A stretch of DNA of 64,000 bases from Sulfuricystis sp964478415 (GTDB lineage: Bacteria > Pseudomonadota > Gammaproteobacteria > Burkholderiales > Rhodocyclaceae), in contig CAYZII010000002.1 of NCBI GenBank assembly GCA_964478415.1, positions 1-64,000 of the forward strand, given 5' to 3'. The translations under genes were made by a program, and so were the position numbers. Positions within the stretch are counted from its first letter, which is position 1; each line of letters starts with the position of its first letter. The notes beneath the pieces were generated by a model that was not told the DNA's origin, did no database searches, and worked only from the letters and a program-made list of their open reading frames with translations. Positions 1-7,970 of this stretch are shown piece by piece.

Positions 1-85
1 CCGCGGGTTTCGCCGCAGCGGCCTTCTTTGGCGCAGCCGCCTTCTTCGCAGCCGCCGGCTTCTTGGCTTTCTTCTCTTCAGCCAT
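1..85 (-). CDS. Lys/Ala-rich protein, 5' end only (histone H1-like or similar)
   Basis: Only the first 28 codons lie in the window; the rest runs off the left edge. The reading frame starts at the ATG ending at 85, preceded by a strong ribosome binding site GGAGGT about 6 bases upstream. The visible N-terminus begins MAEEKKAKKPAAAKK and continues as alternating Lys and Ala/Pro, which is the composition of bacterial histone H1-like DNA-binding tails and of AlgP-type proteins, but also of disordered tails on some ribosomal or ribosome-associated proteins. The family therefore cannot be fixed from this fragment. No promoter could be assigned with confidence upstream. Confidence 0.6.
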   Translation of the reverse strand, partial: MAEEKKAKKPAAAKKAAAPKKAAAAKPA

Positions 86-604
86 AATGGACCTCCATTG
101 CATGTTTGAGAATTGGGATGATGACAACCCGCCTGTGACTACGACGGGAATTATTCAACAATGCCGGCGGACCGGAATTGATGAATTCAAGCGCTTTCCC
201 CGTCCATCCCTTTGTTTTTGAAAGAGGCGGAGAAATGCGGTCTGACTGTGCCGCATGCATTTCCCATAGGGGAACGTCGGCTTGATCGATGGATGTCGTG
301 TGGATGAGAAGAGAAAGGTGGCAAGGAGAGGAAGGGATACGGTAGCCGGCATTACGTCCGCTGCCTAGGTCACGATCGATGTCCCTATCTGCTTTCAGCA
401 TCCCCGCCTTTCCTGGTCGGCTAGAGCATCATGAGATCAACCTACTAAATATGAACCGACCACTTCGGAACTAATACTAGTAGGCTGATGACAGCAATGC
501 AAGGTAAATGTCGTGCGTCGCTGGAAAATGTGCGCGCGTTTGTTGCGATCATGCCACGCGACGCATCCAAGTCCACTCCGCTTCAATGGAGCACGGACCC
601 AGGG
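86..604. other. 519-base region without a recognisable gene
   Basis: This is the only stretch over 300 bases with no supported gene. Short open frames on both strands have no family resemblance and atypical composition. It contains the leader of the Lys/Ala-rich gene on the left and the tail of ampD on the right. Around 430-490 the sequence is markedly AT-richer than its surroundings and holds an imperfectly spaced inverted repeat with arms CCTACTA at 441-447 and TAGTAGG at 478-484, separated by 30 bases. No T-rich terminator stem, tRNA or known riboswitch pattern was seen. Confidence 0.5.
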
Positions 605-1147
605 TCAGGAATCTTGCCGTGCTGTCAGGCGTGACCAATCGAAGTAGGGGCCCGGATCGGTCTTCCTGCCGGGCGCGATATCGGCATGCGCAACGATTTC
701 GGACAAGGAATAACGTTCGCGGAGGCACTCGATCAGGACGGTGAGCGTTGCATACTGTGCTTCGGCGAACGGAGTGAAGTCGTCGCCTTCGAGCTCGACG
801 CCAAGCGAGAAGTCGTTGCAGCGTACGCGCCCACGCCAACACGACACACCTGCATGCCAAGCGCGATCGAGGCAGGAAACGCACTGGATCAGAGTGCCAT
901 CGCGAGGAATGAAGAAATGGGGTGCAACCCGCACCCCAACGAGTTTGGCGAAATAAGGATGCCGTGCGGTATCGAGCCGGTTGGTGAAAAAATCGATCAC
1001 CGTATTGCCGCCGAATTCTCCCGGCGGCAGGCTGATCGCGTGAAGGACGAGCAAGCTGATGGTCTCGCCGGGCGGCCGCTGATCATGATTGGGACTGGGA
1101 ACGTGCAGCGCGCTGGGAAGCCAGCCGTCAGCGTCGGGTGCACCCAT
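605..1147 (-). CDS. ampD: 1,6-anhydro-N-acetylmuramyl-L-alanine amidase AmpD
   Basis: Cytoplasmic zinc amidase that removes the stem peptide from 1,6-anhydroMurNAc-peptides imported during cell wall recycling. The 180-residue protein has the family hallmarks: RVPSP-like N-terminus (HVPSPNHDQRP), the LPPGEFGG block, and the zinc ligands His in LLVLHAISLPP and the His/Asp pair in AHADIAPGRKTDPG near the C-terminus. The start at 1147 gives the usual length; an in-frame upstream ATG at 1168 would overlap the preceding gene by 17 bases and adds residues not found in the family. The stop of pilR lies 5 bases upstream, so ampD is probably translated from the pilS-pilR transcript. Confidence 0.93.
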   Translation of the reverse strand: MGAPDADGWLPSALHVPSPNHDQRPPGETISLLVLHAISLPPGEFGGNTVIDFFTNRLDTARHPYFAKLVGVRVAPHFFIPRDGTLIQCVSCLDRAWHAGVSCWRGRVRCNDFSLGVELEGDDFTPFAEAQYATLTVLIECLRERYSLSEIVAHADIAPGRKTDPGPYFDWSRLTARQDS

Positions 1148-1151
1148 GGTG

Positions 1152-2495
1152 TCAGGTCTCTGGCGCATTGAGCCCCAAACGTTCCATCCGGTAGCGCAGT
1201 GAGCGGAACGTCACACCAAGCAGACGTGCCGCCGCCGTGCGGTTGAAGCGGGTTTTCTGTAGTGCGTCGAGAATCGCTTGCCGCTCCAACTCATCGAGAT
1301 ATTCATGCAGTGGCTTGCCCGCGCTGCTGCCCAGCGACTCGGCAGCCAAGGCTCGTGGCAGCTGTAATTGCAGATCCTCGCTGTCGATGACGTCTCCACT
1401 ATGCAGGGCGAGCGCCCGTTCGAGGATGTTTTCCAGTTCGCGCACATTGCCTGGGAAGTCATAGGCACAAAGCGCCTCCAGTGCGCGGGGGGTGAGTGCC
1501 GGTGCCGGCATGCCGCTCGGGATAGACAGACGGGCGAGGATGCGTTGTGCCAGTTCAGGGATGTCCTCGCGACATTCGCGCAAGGCCGGCATGTGAATCT
1601 CGATGACATTGAGGCGATAGAACAGGTCCTGACGAAACTGCCCCTGTTCCATCAGTTGGCGCAGGTTCTGATGCGTTGCGCAGACGATACGCACATTGAC
1701 CGGCTCCTCGCTCGTCGCCCCGACGCGCCGTACCCGTTTCTCCTGGATGGCACGCAACAACTTCACCTGCATCGCCAGCGGCAGATCGGCGACTTCGTCG
1801 AGAAACAGTGTGCCACCGTCCGCCGCCTGAAAAAAGCCTTCACGCTCGCTTTCCGCGCCCGTGAATGCGCCCTTGCGGTAGCCGAAGAATTCACTTTCCA
1901 TCAAACTCTCCGGAATCGCACCGCAATTCACCGCAATGAAGGGTTTGTCATGCCGCCGGCTGCCCAGATGGATCAACCGCGCGGCAAGTTCTTTGCCGGT
2001 ACCGGATTCGCCCGAGATATATACCGGCGCATCGCTTCTGGCCACTTTGGCGATCAGCTCGCGAACCTGAACGATTGGTGGCGCACGACCGAAGAGCTCC
2101 AGAGCACGCGTCGTGTCGCTGGGCTTGCTTTCGGGGACGGCCAGCGCGGTCTTCACCAAAGTTCGCAGCTGAGCCAGTGAGACGGGCTTGGCTAGATAGT
2201 CGAAGGCGCCGGCCTTGAGAGCGGCCACGGCGTTCTCGGTGCTGCCATGCGCCGTGATCACCGCGACCGGCAGCGTCGGGTAGTGGGCATCGATCTCGCG
2301 CACCAGCGTCAAACCATCCTCGTCCGGCATACGCATGTCGGTGAGGCACAGCTGATAAGAGTTTTCGCGCAGCAGCCGTCGGGCCTCGGCCACGCTGGCA
2401 GCACAGTCGCAATCGAGCCCCATGCGTGCCAGCGTCATATCGAGCAGCTCACGGATGTCCGCTTCGTCATCGACGATCAGCACTCTGGGATTCAT
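1152..2495 (-). CDS. pilR: Sigma-54-dependent response regulator PilR
   Basis: Response regulator of type IV pilus genes, activating sigma-54 promoters after phosphorylation by PilS. Order of domains in 447 residues: receiver (phospho-acceptor Asp in CLTDMRMPDEDG), AAA+ domain with Walker A GESGTGKE and the sigma-54 contact loop GAFTGA, then a Fis-type helix-turn-helix (NRTAAARLLGV). The start at 2495 is preceded by GGAGAA 9 bases upstream and overlaps the stop of the sensor kinase gene by ATGA. An open frame extends upstream by 37 codons but those residues are not part of the receiver fold. The pairing with a six-helix kinase and a downstream ampD matches pilSR of betaproteobacteria rather than ntrBC. 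Confidence 0.9.
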   Translation of the reverse strand: MNPRVLIVDDEADIRELLDMTLARMGLDCDCAASVAEARRLLRENSYQLCLTDMRMPDEDGLTLVREIDAHYPTLPVAVITAHGSTENAVAALKAGAFDYLAKPVSLAQLRTLVKTALAVPESKPSDTTRALELFGRAPPIVQVRELIAKVARSDAPVYISGESGTGKELAARLIHLGSRRHDKPFIAVNCGAIPESLMESEFFGYRKGAFTGAESEREGFFQAADGGTLFLDEVADLPLAMQVKLLRAIQEKRVRRVGATSEEPVNVRIVCATHQNLRQLMEQGQFRQDLFYRLNVIEIHMPALRECREDIPELAQRILARLSIPSGMPAPALTPRALEALCAYDFPGNVRELENILERALALHSGDVIDSEDLQLQLPRALAAESLGSSAGKPLHEYLDELERQAILDALQKTRFNRTAAARLLGVTFRSLRYRMERLGLNAPET

Positions 2496-4102
2496 CTCTG
2501 CTGGTTCTCCACCTCGGTCTCGCCCTTGAATGGCGCAAATGATATGCAGAAATGCGCGCCGGGGGCGTTCATGAGCAGGATGAGCCGCGCCCCGTTCGCC
2601 TCGCATAGCTCACGTGCGATATACAGACCCAGACCGGTACCATTCGTGCGCGTCGTGAAAAAGGGTTCGAAGACCCGCTCACGCTCGAGCTCGTCGATCC
2701 CCCTGCCATCGTCGGCAATGTGAAGGCTCGGGCGCAACTGGCCAGTGCTTTCCTCGAACCAGACGCGCACTGCGCCGGACGCCTGGCTGGCATAACGCAG
2801 CGCGTTGTCGAGCAGATTGGCAATCACTCGGTAGAGGTGGCCACGATCGAAGCGGACGAAGCGGGCAGGCGGTATATCGAAGACGACGCGGCTGGCGGTG
2901 GAGGCATCCTGCATCGATCGCTCTTCCAGAAGGTGGCGCATAAACTCGGCCAGGTCGATGGTTTCGGGACTGACACGATCCCGACGGCCCAGTTCGACGA
3001 CTTCGGAGACCAGCCGGTTCAGGCGTTGCGCGTTGTCGAGGATGATGCGCGTCAGGCGTTCCTGACCCTTGACCGCTGGCTCATCACTGAGCAGTTCGGC
3101 TGCGTGGCTGATCGCCGACAGCGGATTGCGAATTTCGTGCGCGAGATTCGCCGTCAGCCGGCCGAGCGCCGCAAGCTTGACCTGACGCGCCTCTTGCTGA
3201 AGCCGGCCGACGTCCTCGATGAAAATCAGCGCATTCCCTCCCTCTCCCGGCGGCAGAAACCGCAAGCGCAGTTGCCGTCCGTTCGACGGGTTCTGGATGA
3301 CCCGCTCGGATTCGACGCCACGTGACTTGCGCAAATGGAATTCTTCGGCCAACAGGGGAGAAAAATCCTCCAGTACTTGGGGATGTGCGACGTCACATCC
3401 CAGCAGGACACGCGCCCGGGGATTGAATTGCCGCACCCTTCCTTCCGCGTCGGCGACCAATACGCCATCCTGCATGTCGCGAATCACCTGATCATTGATA
3501 CGCAACTGGTCGGCCAATTCGATGCCACGCCGGCGTGCGAGCTCCTCGTTGGCCAGCATGCGGTTGGCCAGGAGCCGTGCGGCGATGGCGGCGGCGAAAA
3601 GGCCGATGCAGGTCAAGCCAGTATAGAAAAAATCACCGACCTCACCGTTCAGGAACTCGACCCGCCAAGCCTGCTCTGCGAGCAGCAACAGGCTGGCCAC
3701 CGCAACGTAGAACAGCACCAGACGCCCCTGACCGACCAGTGCCGCACCGACCAGTACGACGATCAGCATCATCGCCATGCCGCTCTTCGCGCCTCCACTC
3801 GCGTACAGCATCAAGACTAGGCAGACGATGTCCGTCAGCACTTCGACGCTCAGTTGCAGATCCAGGGCGTGGCGCCAGCGGGATTGCAGGATGATGAACG
3901 CGACCGAAAGAATCAGATAGGCGCCACTCGCCCACAAGAACAGGCGCATCGATTGGGGGGCGATGGTCATCGGCCGGTCGGAAAACAACACGATGCCGAA
4001 AAAGAAGCCGGCAACGATCAACCGGTACCAGGAGAAATAGGTGAGCAGCCGCCAGCGGGCGTGATTCTGATGGTTCCGGGAATGATCCCCGCTGCGCTCC
4101 AT
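2492..4102 (-). CDS. pilS: Membrane sensor histidine kinase PilS
   Basis: Inner-membrane kinase that senses pilin and phosphorylates PilR. The 536 residues show about six hydrophobic helices in the first 190 residues, a PAS-like segment (DGVLVADAEGRVRQFNP, around 205-225), the H-box LAHEIRNPLSAISHAAELL, and a C-terminal ATPase with N-box NLLDNALRYA and G-boxes DDGRGI and GTGLGLYIA. The start codon abuts the stop of the small membrane protein gene at 4103. Translation is coupled to pilR through a 4-base overlap. An N-terminal cytoplasmic stretch of about 20 polar residues precedes the first helix, as in other PilS proteins. Confidence 0.9.
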   Translation of the reverse strand: MERSGDHSRNHQNHARWRLLTYFSWYRLIVAGFFFGIVLFSDRPMTIAPQSMRLFLWASGAYLILSVAFIILQSRWRHALDLQLSVEVLTDIVCLVLMLYASGGAKSGMAMMLIVVLVGAALVGQGRLVLFYVAVASLLLLAEQAWRVEFLNGEVGDFFYTGLTCIGLFAAAIAARLLANRMLANEELARRRGIELADQLRINDQVIRDMQDGVLVADAEGRVRQFNPRARVLLGCDVAHPQVLEDFSPLLAEEFHLRKSRGVESERVIQNPSNGRQLRLRFLPPGEGGNALIFIEDVGRLQQEARQVKLAALGRLTANLAHEIRNPLSAISHAAELLSDEPAVKGQERLTRIILDNAQRLNRLVSEVVELGRRDRVSPETIDLAEFMRHLLEERSMQDASTASRVVFDIPPARFVRFDRGHLYRVIANLLDNALRYASQASGAVRVWFEESTGQLRPSLHIADDGRGIDELERERVFEPFFTTRTNGTGLGLYIARELCEANGARLILLMNAPGAHFCISFAPFKGETEVENQQR

Positions 4103-4333
4103 CTAACCGTTTGGTCCTAGCTGGCCATGCTCCGCGCAGCAGTAATGACGCCCAGCCACGAGCAAGGCTTCGCTTTCCGGCAAATGCACGCCGCAGCGGG
4201 CACACGTCACCATCTTTTCGGGCGGGCGGGCCGATGGCGCGTCGACTTTCCCCTGCGCCTCACGTTTGCGTTGGAGGAGTAGAAACCAGAGGATGCCGGC
4301 AATGACGACAATCAGCAGCAACAGCTTCGACAT
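4103..4333 (-). CDS. Small membrane protein with Cys-pair motif (PP0621 family)
   Basis: A 76-residue protein with one N-terminal transmembrane helix (about residues 3-18, LLLLIVVIAGILWFLLL) followed by a Lys/Pro-rich linker and a CARCGVHLPES ... YCCAEH segment, which carries two Cys pairs that could bind a metal or zinc-ribbon style. This matches the small family often annotated as PP0621-like and found directly upstream of pilS in betaproteobacteria; its function is not established. The start at 4333 is supported by GGAG 9 bases upstream; an upstream ATG at 4435 would include part of the leader. It is the first gene of the pilS-pilR-ampD run. Confidence 0.75.
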   Translation of the reverse strand: MSKLLLLIVVIAGILWFLLLQRKREAQGKVDAPSARPPEKMVTCARCGVHLPESEALLVAGRHYCCAEHGQLGPNG

Positions 4334-4443
4334 AATGATGGGCTCCGGAATTCCACTGCCTAGGCAGCGCGACAGGCCTTGCTCGCCCGGTAGAGCGACC
4401 GAAGGCTGGCATGTCCGCCATCCGATGATAAGCATATTGGAAT

Positions 4444-4520
<77 letters not shown>

Positions 4521-4554
4521 ATGACCGTTGCCGGAGCAGAGCGCCGAACTGCTT

Positions 4555-5574
4555 TCAATAGCGTCTGTCCGCTGCGAAGGCTGCCAATTGTAGCAAAGCC
4601 TGCCGATATTGGCTATCGGGAAGCCCGGCGAGCGCCTCGATCGCCCGTCCCGCTTCATCACGCGCCGCACGCAACGCCGCATCCAGTGCGCCGGTTTCCT
4701 TGACGGCGCGGATGACTTGCGGAAAGGCCTCCCGTCCGCCGTGTTCGAGTGCGTTGCGCACCACGGCGGCCTGATCGTGATTGCCGTGTTGCATCACGTG
4801 GATCAGTGGCAGCGTCGGCTTGCCTTCGGCGAGGTCATCACCGAGACTCTTGCCGAGCTCGTCTTCCCGGCCAGAGTAATCGAGTACGTCGTCGGCGATC
4901 TGGAAAGCGGTGCCCAGATGCATACCATAAGTGGCGAAGCCTTCTTCCAGCGCCGGGTCGGCCCCGCCGAGGATCGCGCCGAGACGCGCCGAGGCCTCGA
5001 ACAGCTTGGCGGTCTTGTAACGCACGACCTGCAAGTAGCCGTCGACAGAAAGATCGGCATTGTGGCAATTCATCAACTGCAGCACTTCGCCCTCGGCGAT
5101 GATGTTGGTCGCGTCTGCGAGCACTTCCATCACGCGCATGCTTCCGACCCCGACCATCATCTGGAATGCCCGTGAATAGAGGAAATCGCCCACCAGCACG
5201 CTCGCGGCATTGCCGAAATGCGCATTGGCGGTCTGCCTGCCACGACGCAACGTCGATTCATCGACCACGTCGTCGTGCAGCAGCGTGGCAGTGTGGATGA
5301 ACTCGACGACCGCAGCCAGCTCGTGATGATGAACGCCGCGATAGCCGAGGGCACCCGCCGTGAGCAGCAACAGGGCCGGGCGCAGGCGTTTGCCACCGCT
5401 GGCAATGATGTATTCGGCGATCTGACGGACGAGAGGAACGTCAGAATGCAGCCGCTGGCGAATCACCGCATCGACGGCCTGCATGTCGCTGGCGATCAGG
5501 GAAAGGAGGGGCGTGGCTTCCAAGATGTCGTCCGATTTCGCGCCGCAAGATAGCGCCTTGCGGGAACTACACAT
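4555..5574 (-). CDS. ispB: Octaprenyl diphosphate synthase (polyprenyl synthase)
   Basis: Builds the isoprenoid side chain of ubiquinone by adding isopentenyl diphosphate to farnesyl diphosphate. The 339-residue protein has the GGKRLRP motif, the first Asp-rich motif LLHDDVVDE and the second IADDVLDY, as in trans-long-chain prenyl synthases. The ATG at 5574 gives an N-terminus about 15 residues longer than usual and lacks a clear ribosome binding site; a TTG at 5523 is an alternative start. The 5' end is divergent from tRNA-Gly(CCC). Exact chain length of the product cannot be read from sequence; octaprenyl is the usual betaproteobacterial choice. Confidence 0.9.
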   Translation of the reverse strand: MCSSRKALSCGAKSDDILEATPLLSLIASDMQAVDAVIRQRLHSDVPLVRQIAEYIIASGGKRLRPALLLLTAGALGYRGVHHHELAAVVEFIHTATLLHDDVVDESTLRRGRQTANAHFGNAASVLVGDFLYSRAFQMMVGVGSMRVMEVLADATNIIAEGEVLQLMNCHNADLSVDGYLQVVRYKTAKLFEASARLGAILGGADPALEEGFATYGMHLGTAFQIADDVLDYSGREDELGKSLGDDLAEGKPTLPLIHVMQHGNHDQAAVVRNALEHGGREAFPQVIRAVKETGALDAALRAARDEAGRAIEALAGLPDSQYRQALLQLAAFAADRRY

Positions 5575-5580
5575 TATAAT
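5575..5580 (+). promoter_or_regulatory. Consensus -10 box for tRNA-Gly
   Basis: A perfect TATAAT lies 26 bases before the mature 5' end of tRNA-Gly(CCC). No good -35 is visible at 17 bases upstream (AGCGCC at 5552-5557), so the assignment rests on the -10 match and position only. Confidence 0.45.
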
Positions 5581-5606
5581 CTGTGCAGGTCGCCAAGTTC
5601 GTTCGG

Positions 5607-5680
5607 GCGGGTGTAGTTCAATGGTAGAACGGCAGCTTCCCAAGCTGCATACGAGGGTTCGATTCCCTTCACCCGCTCCA
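5607..5680 (+). tRNA. tRNA-Gly (anticodon CCC)
   Basis: A 74-base cloverleaf with encoded CCA. The acceptor stem GCGGGTG pairs with CACCCGC, discriminator T; the anticodon arm is GCAGC-TTCCCAA-GCTGC, anticodon CCC; the T-arm carries GGTTCGATTCC. The mutY start codon follows 10 bases after the CCA end, so mutY may be read from the same transcript after tRNA processing. Confidence 0.97.
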
Positions 5681-5690
5681 CTCTCCTCCC

Positions 5691-6722
5691 ATGCAGACAT
5701 TTGCGCAACGGCTGATCGCCTGGCAACGGCGGCACGGCCGCCACGACCTACCCTGGCAGAAGACGCGCGATCCCTACCTTGTCTGGCTGTCCGAAATCAT
5801 GCTGCAGCAGACGCAGGTCGCGACCGTGATCCCTTATTACGCGCGCTTCGTCGCGCGCTTTCCTCGCTTGGACGCACTGGCGGAAGCCTCACTCGACGAG
5901 GTGATGGCATTGTGGAGCGGTCTGGGCTATTACGCCCGCGCACGCAACCTGCACCGTTGTGCCCGCACCATCGTCGAAAAATACGCTGGTAATTTTCCCA
6001 GCGATCCTGAAACCATCCGCCGGCTGCCAGGGGTCGGGCGTTCGACTGCGAATGCAATTGCCGCGTTTTGTTTCGAGGCCCGCGCTCCCATCCTCGACGG
6101 CAATGTGAGGCGGTTGCTGTGCCGCCATTTCGGCATCGAGGGATACCCCGGAGCAGCGCCGATCGAAGCCCGCCTGTGGCAGTTAGCCGCAGCGCTGCTG
6201 CCCGAAGAAGATATCGCCACCTACCTGCAGGCGCAGATGGATCTGGGTGCACTGGTGTGCACACGCGGCCGGCCGCGCTGCCACCTTTGTCCGCTCGCCT
6301 CAAGCTGCATCGCGCTGCACGATGGCCGCACTGCCGAATTGCCGGCGCCACGGGTGCGCCGCACCCTGCCGGAACGCTCAATCACGCTGTTGGTGCTGCG
6401 GCATCGGGAGCGCATCGCGCTCGAACGCCGCCCGCCCGCAGGCGTCTGGGGCGGCTTGTGGTCTTTGCCTGAGCTGCCGGCCGGGCGGGACGTTGCGGCT
6501 TTCGCCCGTGATGGCTTGGGAGTGCGGCTGAGTGCCGTGTCACCAGCGCCGAGTTTGTGCCACGGCCTCACCCACTTCCGGCTTCGGATTCAGCCGATGC
6601 TTTGCGCAGTCGAGGATTTTATCGCCGCCAGCGAAAGCCGCCTGCGCTGGTTCACTCGCGCCGACCTCGGCGAAGTCGCGTTGCCGGCACCGATCCGCAA
6701 GATTCTCAGCGCGATTCCTTGA
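5691..6722 (+). CDS. mutY: A/G-specific adenine glycosylase MutY
   Basis: Base-excision repair enzyme that removes adenine mispaired with 8-oxoguanine. The 343 residues contain MLQQTQV, the helix-hairpin-helix LPGVGRSTANA, the catalytic-region Asp in PILDGNVRR, and a C-terminal iron-sulfur cluster motif of the form C-x6-C-x2-C-x5-C (CTRGRPRC HLC PLASSC). A NUDIX-like recognition domain follows, with the typical hydrophobic GxWGGLWSLPE segment. Length fits the family. The 3' end overlaps the convergent carbonic anhydrase gene by 17 bases. Confidence 0.95.
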   Translation: MQTFAQRLIAWQRRHGRHDLPWQKTRDPYLVWLSEIMLQQTQVATVIPYYARFVARFPRLDALAEASLDEVMALWSGLGYYARARNLHRCARTIVEKYAGNFPSDPETIRRLPGVGRSTANAIAAFCFEARAPILDGNVRRLLCRHFGIEGYPGAAPIEARLWQLAAALLPEEDIATYLQAQMDLGALVCTRGRPRCHLCPLASSCIALHDGRTAELPAPRVRRTLPERSITLLVLRHRERIALERRPPAGVWGGLWSLPELPAGRDVAAFARDGLGVRLSAVSPAPSLCHGLTHFRLRIQPMLCAVEDFIAASESRLRWFTRADLGEVALPAPIRKILSAIP

Positions 6723-7857
6723 TCAGGCGATTGTTCGCCGGCTGCACCGGCCGTGCGTTCATCGGATAGAGCCGGGAGAAGATCGCAATCTGATCGGCGG
6801 AGACGAGGATCGGTTCCTTCAATACCATCCACAGCACGTTTTCGGTGCATGGTGGGGTGGTCAGCGAGCCCATGTAGGTGTAGTAGTCGCGGCGTTCGGG
6901 TAACAGCTTCATCAGGTCGATCGCGACGTTCGGCGGCTCTAGCGAAAGGCCGGTGTCGAGCGGCAGATGATTCCACAGCGTCTGGATCACCGGGTGCTCC
7001 GGCCCGCGCTCCATCAGCACGGCAATCACGGCGAGGTTGTTCGCATAGTCGCGATGCACGAGATGGACAGACATCTCGTAACTTCTGCCGTTGACGCGCT
7101 CCTCGGAGGGCCGGTGGAAATGCAGTTGCTCGAGCTGCCAGGTGCGGCCCAATACGGTGATAGTATTTCCTTCGGCGACATCGACCTGGATGGTATGGCC
7201 ATTATCGGTGATGCGGAAACCCGTTGAACGATAGTCGAATTGGATCGGCTCGAGATCGACCCTGATGCTACCGCGGATGTCGATCGGTGACTGGCGCTTG
7301 CCAGTGCCGCACAATGCATTGCCGGGCAGTTTCGCCCAATTCTCCGGCGCACCCAGTCCGCTGTACCCCCAGTGCACATTTGTGAAATCGGTTTCTTTCG
7401 GCGATCCCTGTGTCTGGGGCTTGGGTTTGGTAACCGCTGCCTTGCGCGGCCCGGAAGTGGCCAACATCATCTCGCGCTGCTGACGGGTCAGCTCCTGTGC
7501 AGGAGCGAGTTCGGGCAGTTTGAGCACCGGTCGAGGCGTTGCTTTGATGGGCGGCTGCGCCGTCTGGGGCGAACTGCTCTGGGATTTCTCGGCAGCCGCT
7601 GCTTTGTCGGCAACGGGGACGGCTTTGCCGGCAGAGCCGTTTTTCGTCGCCGATGGCGGCGGCGCATTCTTGAAGGGATCCTCCGCCTTCGACTTGTCGA
7701 TCTGCGGTACTTCGAACAAGCGCGGCTTCGCTGACGGCACATCGGTTGCCGCAGCAGCGTTGTCGGACGCCAAGCCGATGGCCAACCACGACGACAACAG
7801 AAACGCCAGCAGCGGCGCCGGTCGGGGATTCCTTCGCAACATATGAACTTTTTCCAT
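6706..7857 (-). CDS. Secreted alpha-carbonic anhydrase with long low-complexity N-terminal region
   Basis: Reversible hydration of CO2 to bicarbonate, probably in the periplasm. The N-terminus has a signal-peptide profile: positive residues, hydrophobic LLAFLLSSWLAIGLAS, and an Ala-rich cleavage region. Residues about 40-155 are rich in Pro, Ala, Lys and Ser with no fold signature. The C-terminal 230 residues are an alpha-type carbonic anhydrase: HWGYSG, QSPIDI, the zinc ligands in LHFHRPSE and MSVHLVH, and SLTTPPCTENV. Most bacterial alpha enzymes are about 230-260 residues, so the 383-residue form with a linker is long. The start may be at 7857 or at the second ATG at 7842. Confidence 0.9.
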   Translation of the reverse strand: MEKVHMLRRNPRPAPLLAFLLSSWLAIGLASDNAAAATDVPSAKPRLFEVPQIDKSKAEDPFKNAPPPSATKNGSAGKAVPVADKAAAAEKSQSSSPQTAQPPIKATPRPVLKLPELAPAQELTRQQREMMLATSGPRKAAVTKPKPQTQGSPKETDFTNVHWGYSGLGAPENWAKLPGNALCGTGKRQSPIDIRGSIRVDLEPIQFDYRSTGFRITDNGHTIQVDVAEGNTITVLGRTWQLEQLHFHRPSEERVNGRSYEMSVHLVHRDYANNLAVIAVLMERGPEHPVIQTLWNHLPLDTGLSLEPPNVAIDLMKLLPERRDYYTYMGSLTTPPCTENVLWMVLKEPILVSADQIAIFSRLYPMNARPVQPANNRLIKESR

Positions 7858-7970
7858 CGTGCCAAGCCATTACGGCGTTTTCTGAAATTACTTTATAGCA
7901 ATGCCGGCAGCGCGGTTGCGTTCGGGGACGGATTCCAGTAGTTTCGCGTCTTCACCTTTGGAGTACGCGC

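Noticed and set aside
78..401. Minus-strand 107-codon frame in the left gap
   Set aside because: Runs through the ribosome binding site of the Lys/Ala-rich gene, has no family resemblance and no binding site of its own.
508..744. Plus-strand small frame near ampD
   Set aside because: Arg/Cys-rich translation typical of a shadow frame; overlaps the end of ampD.
7858..7970. TPP riboswitch before thiC
   Set aside because: The conserved CTGAGA-type block and pairing elements were looked for and not found.
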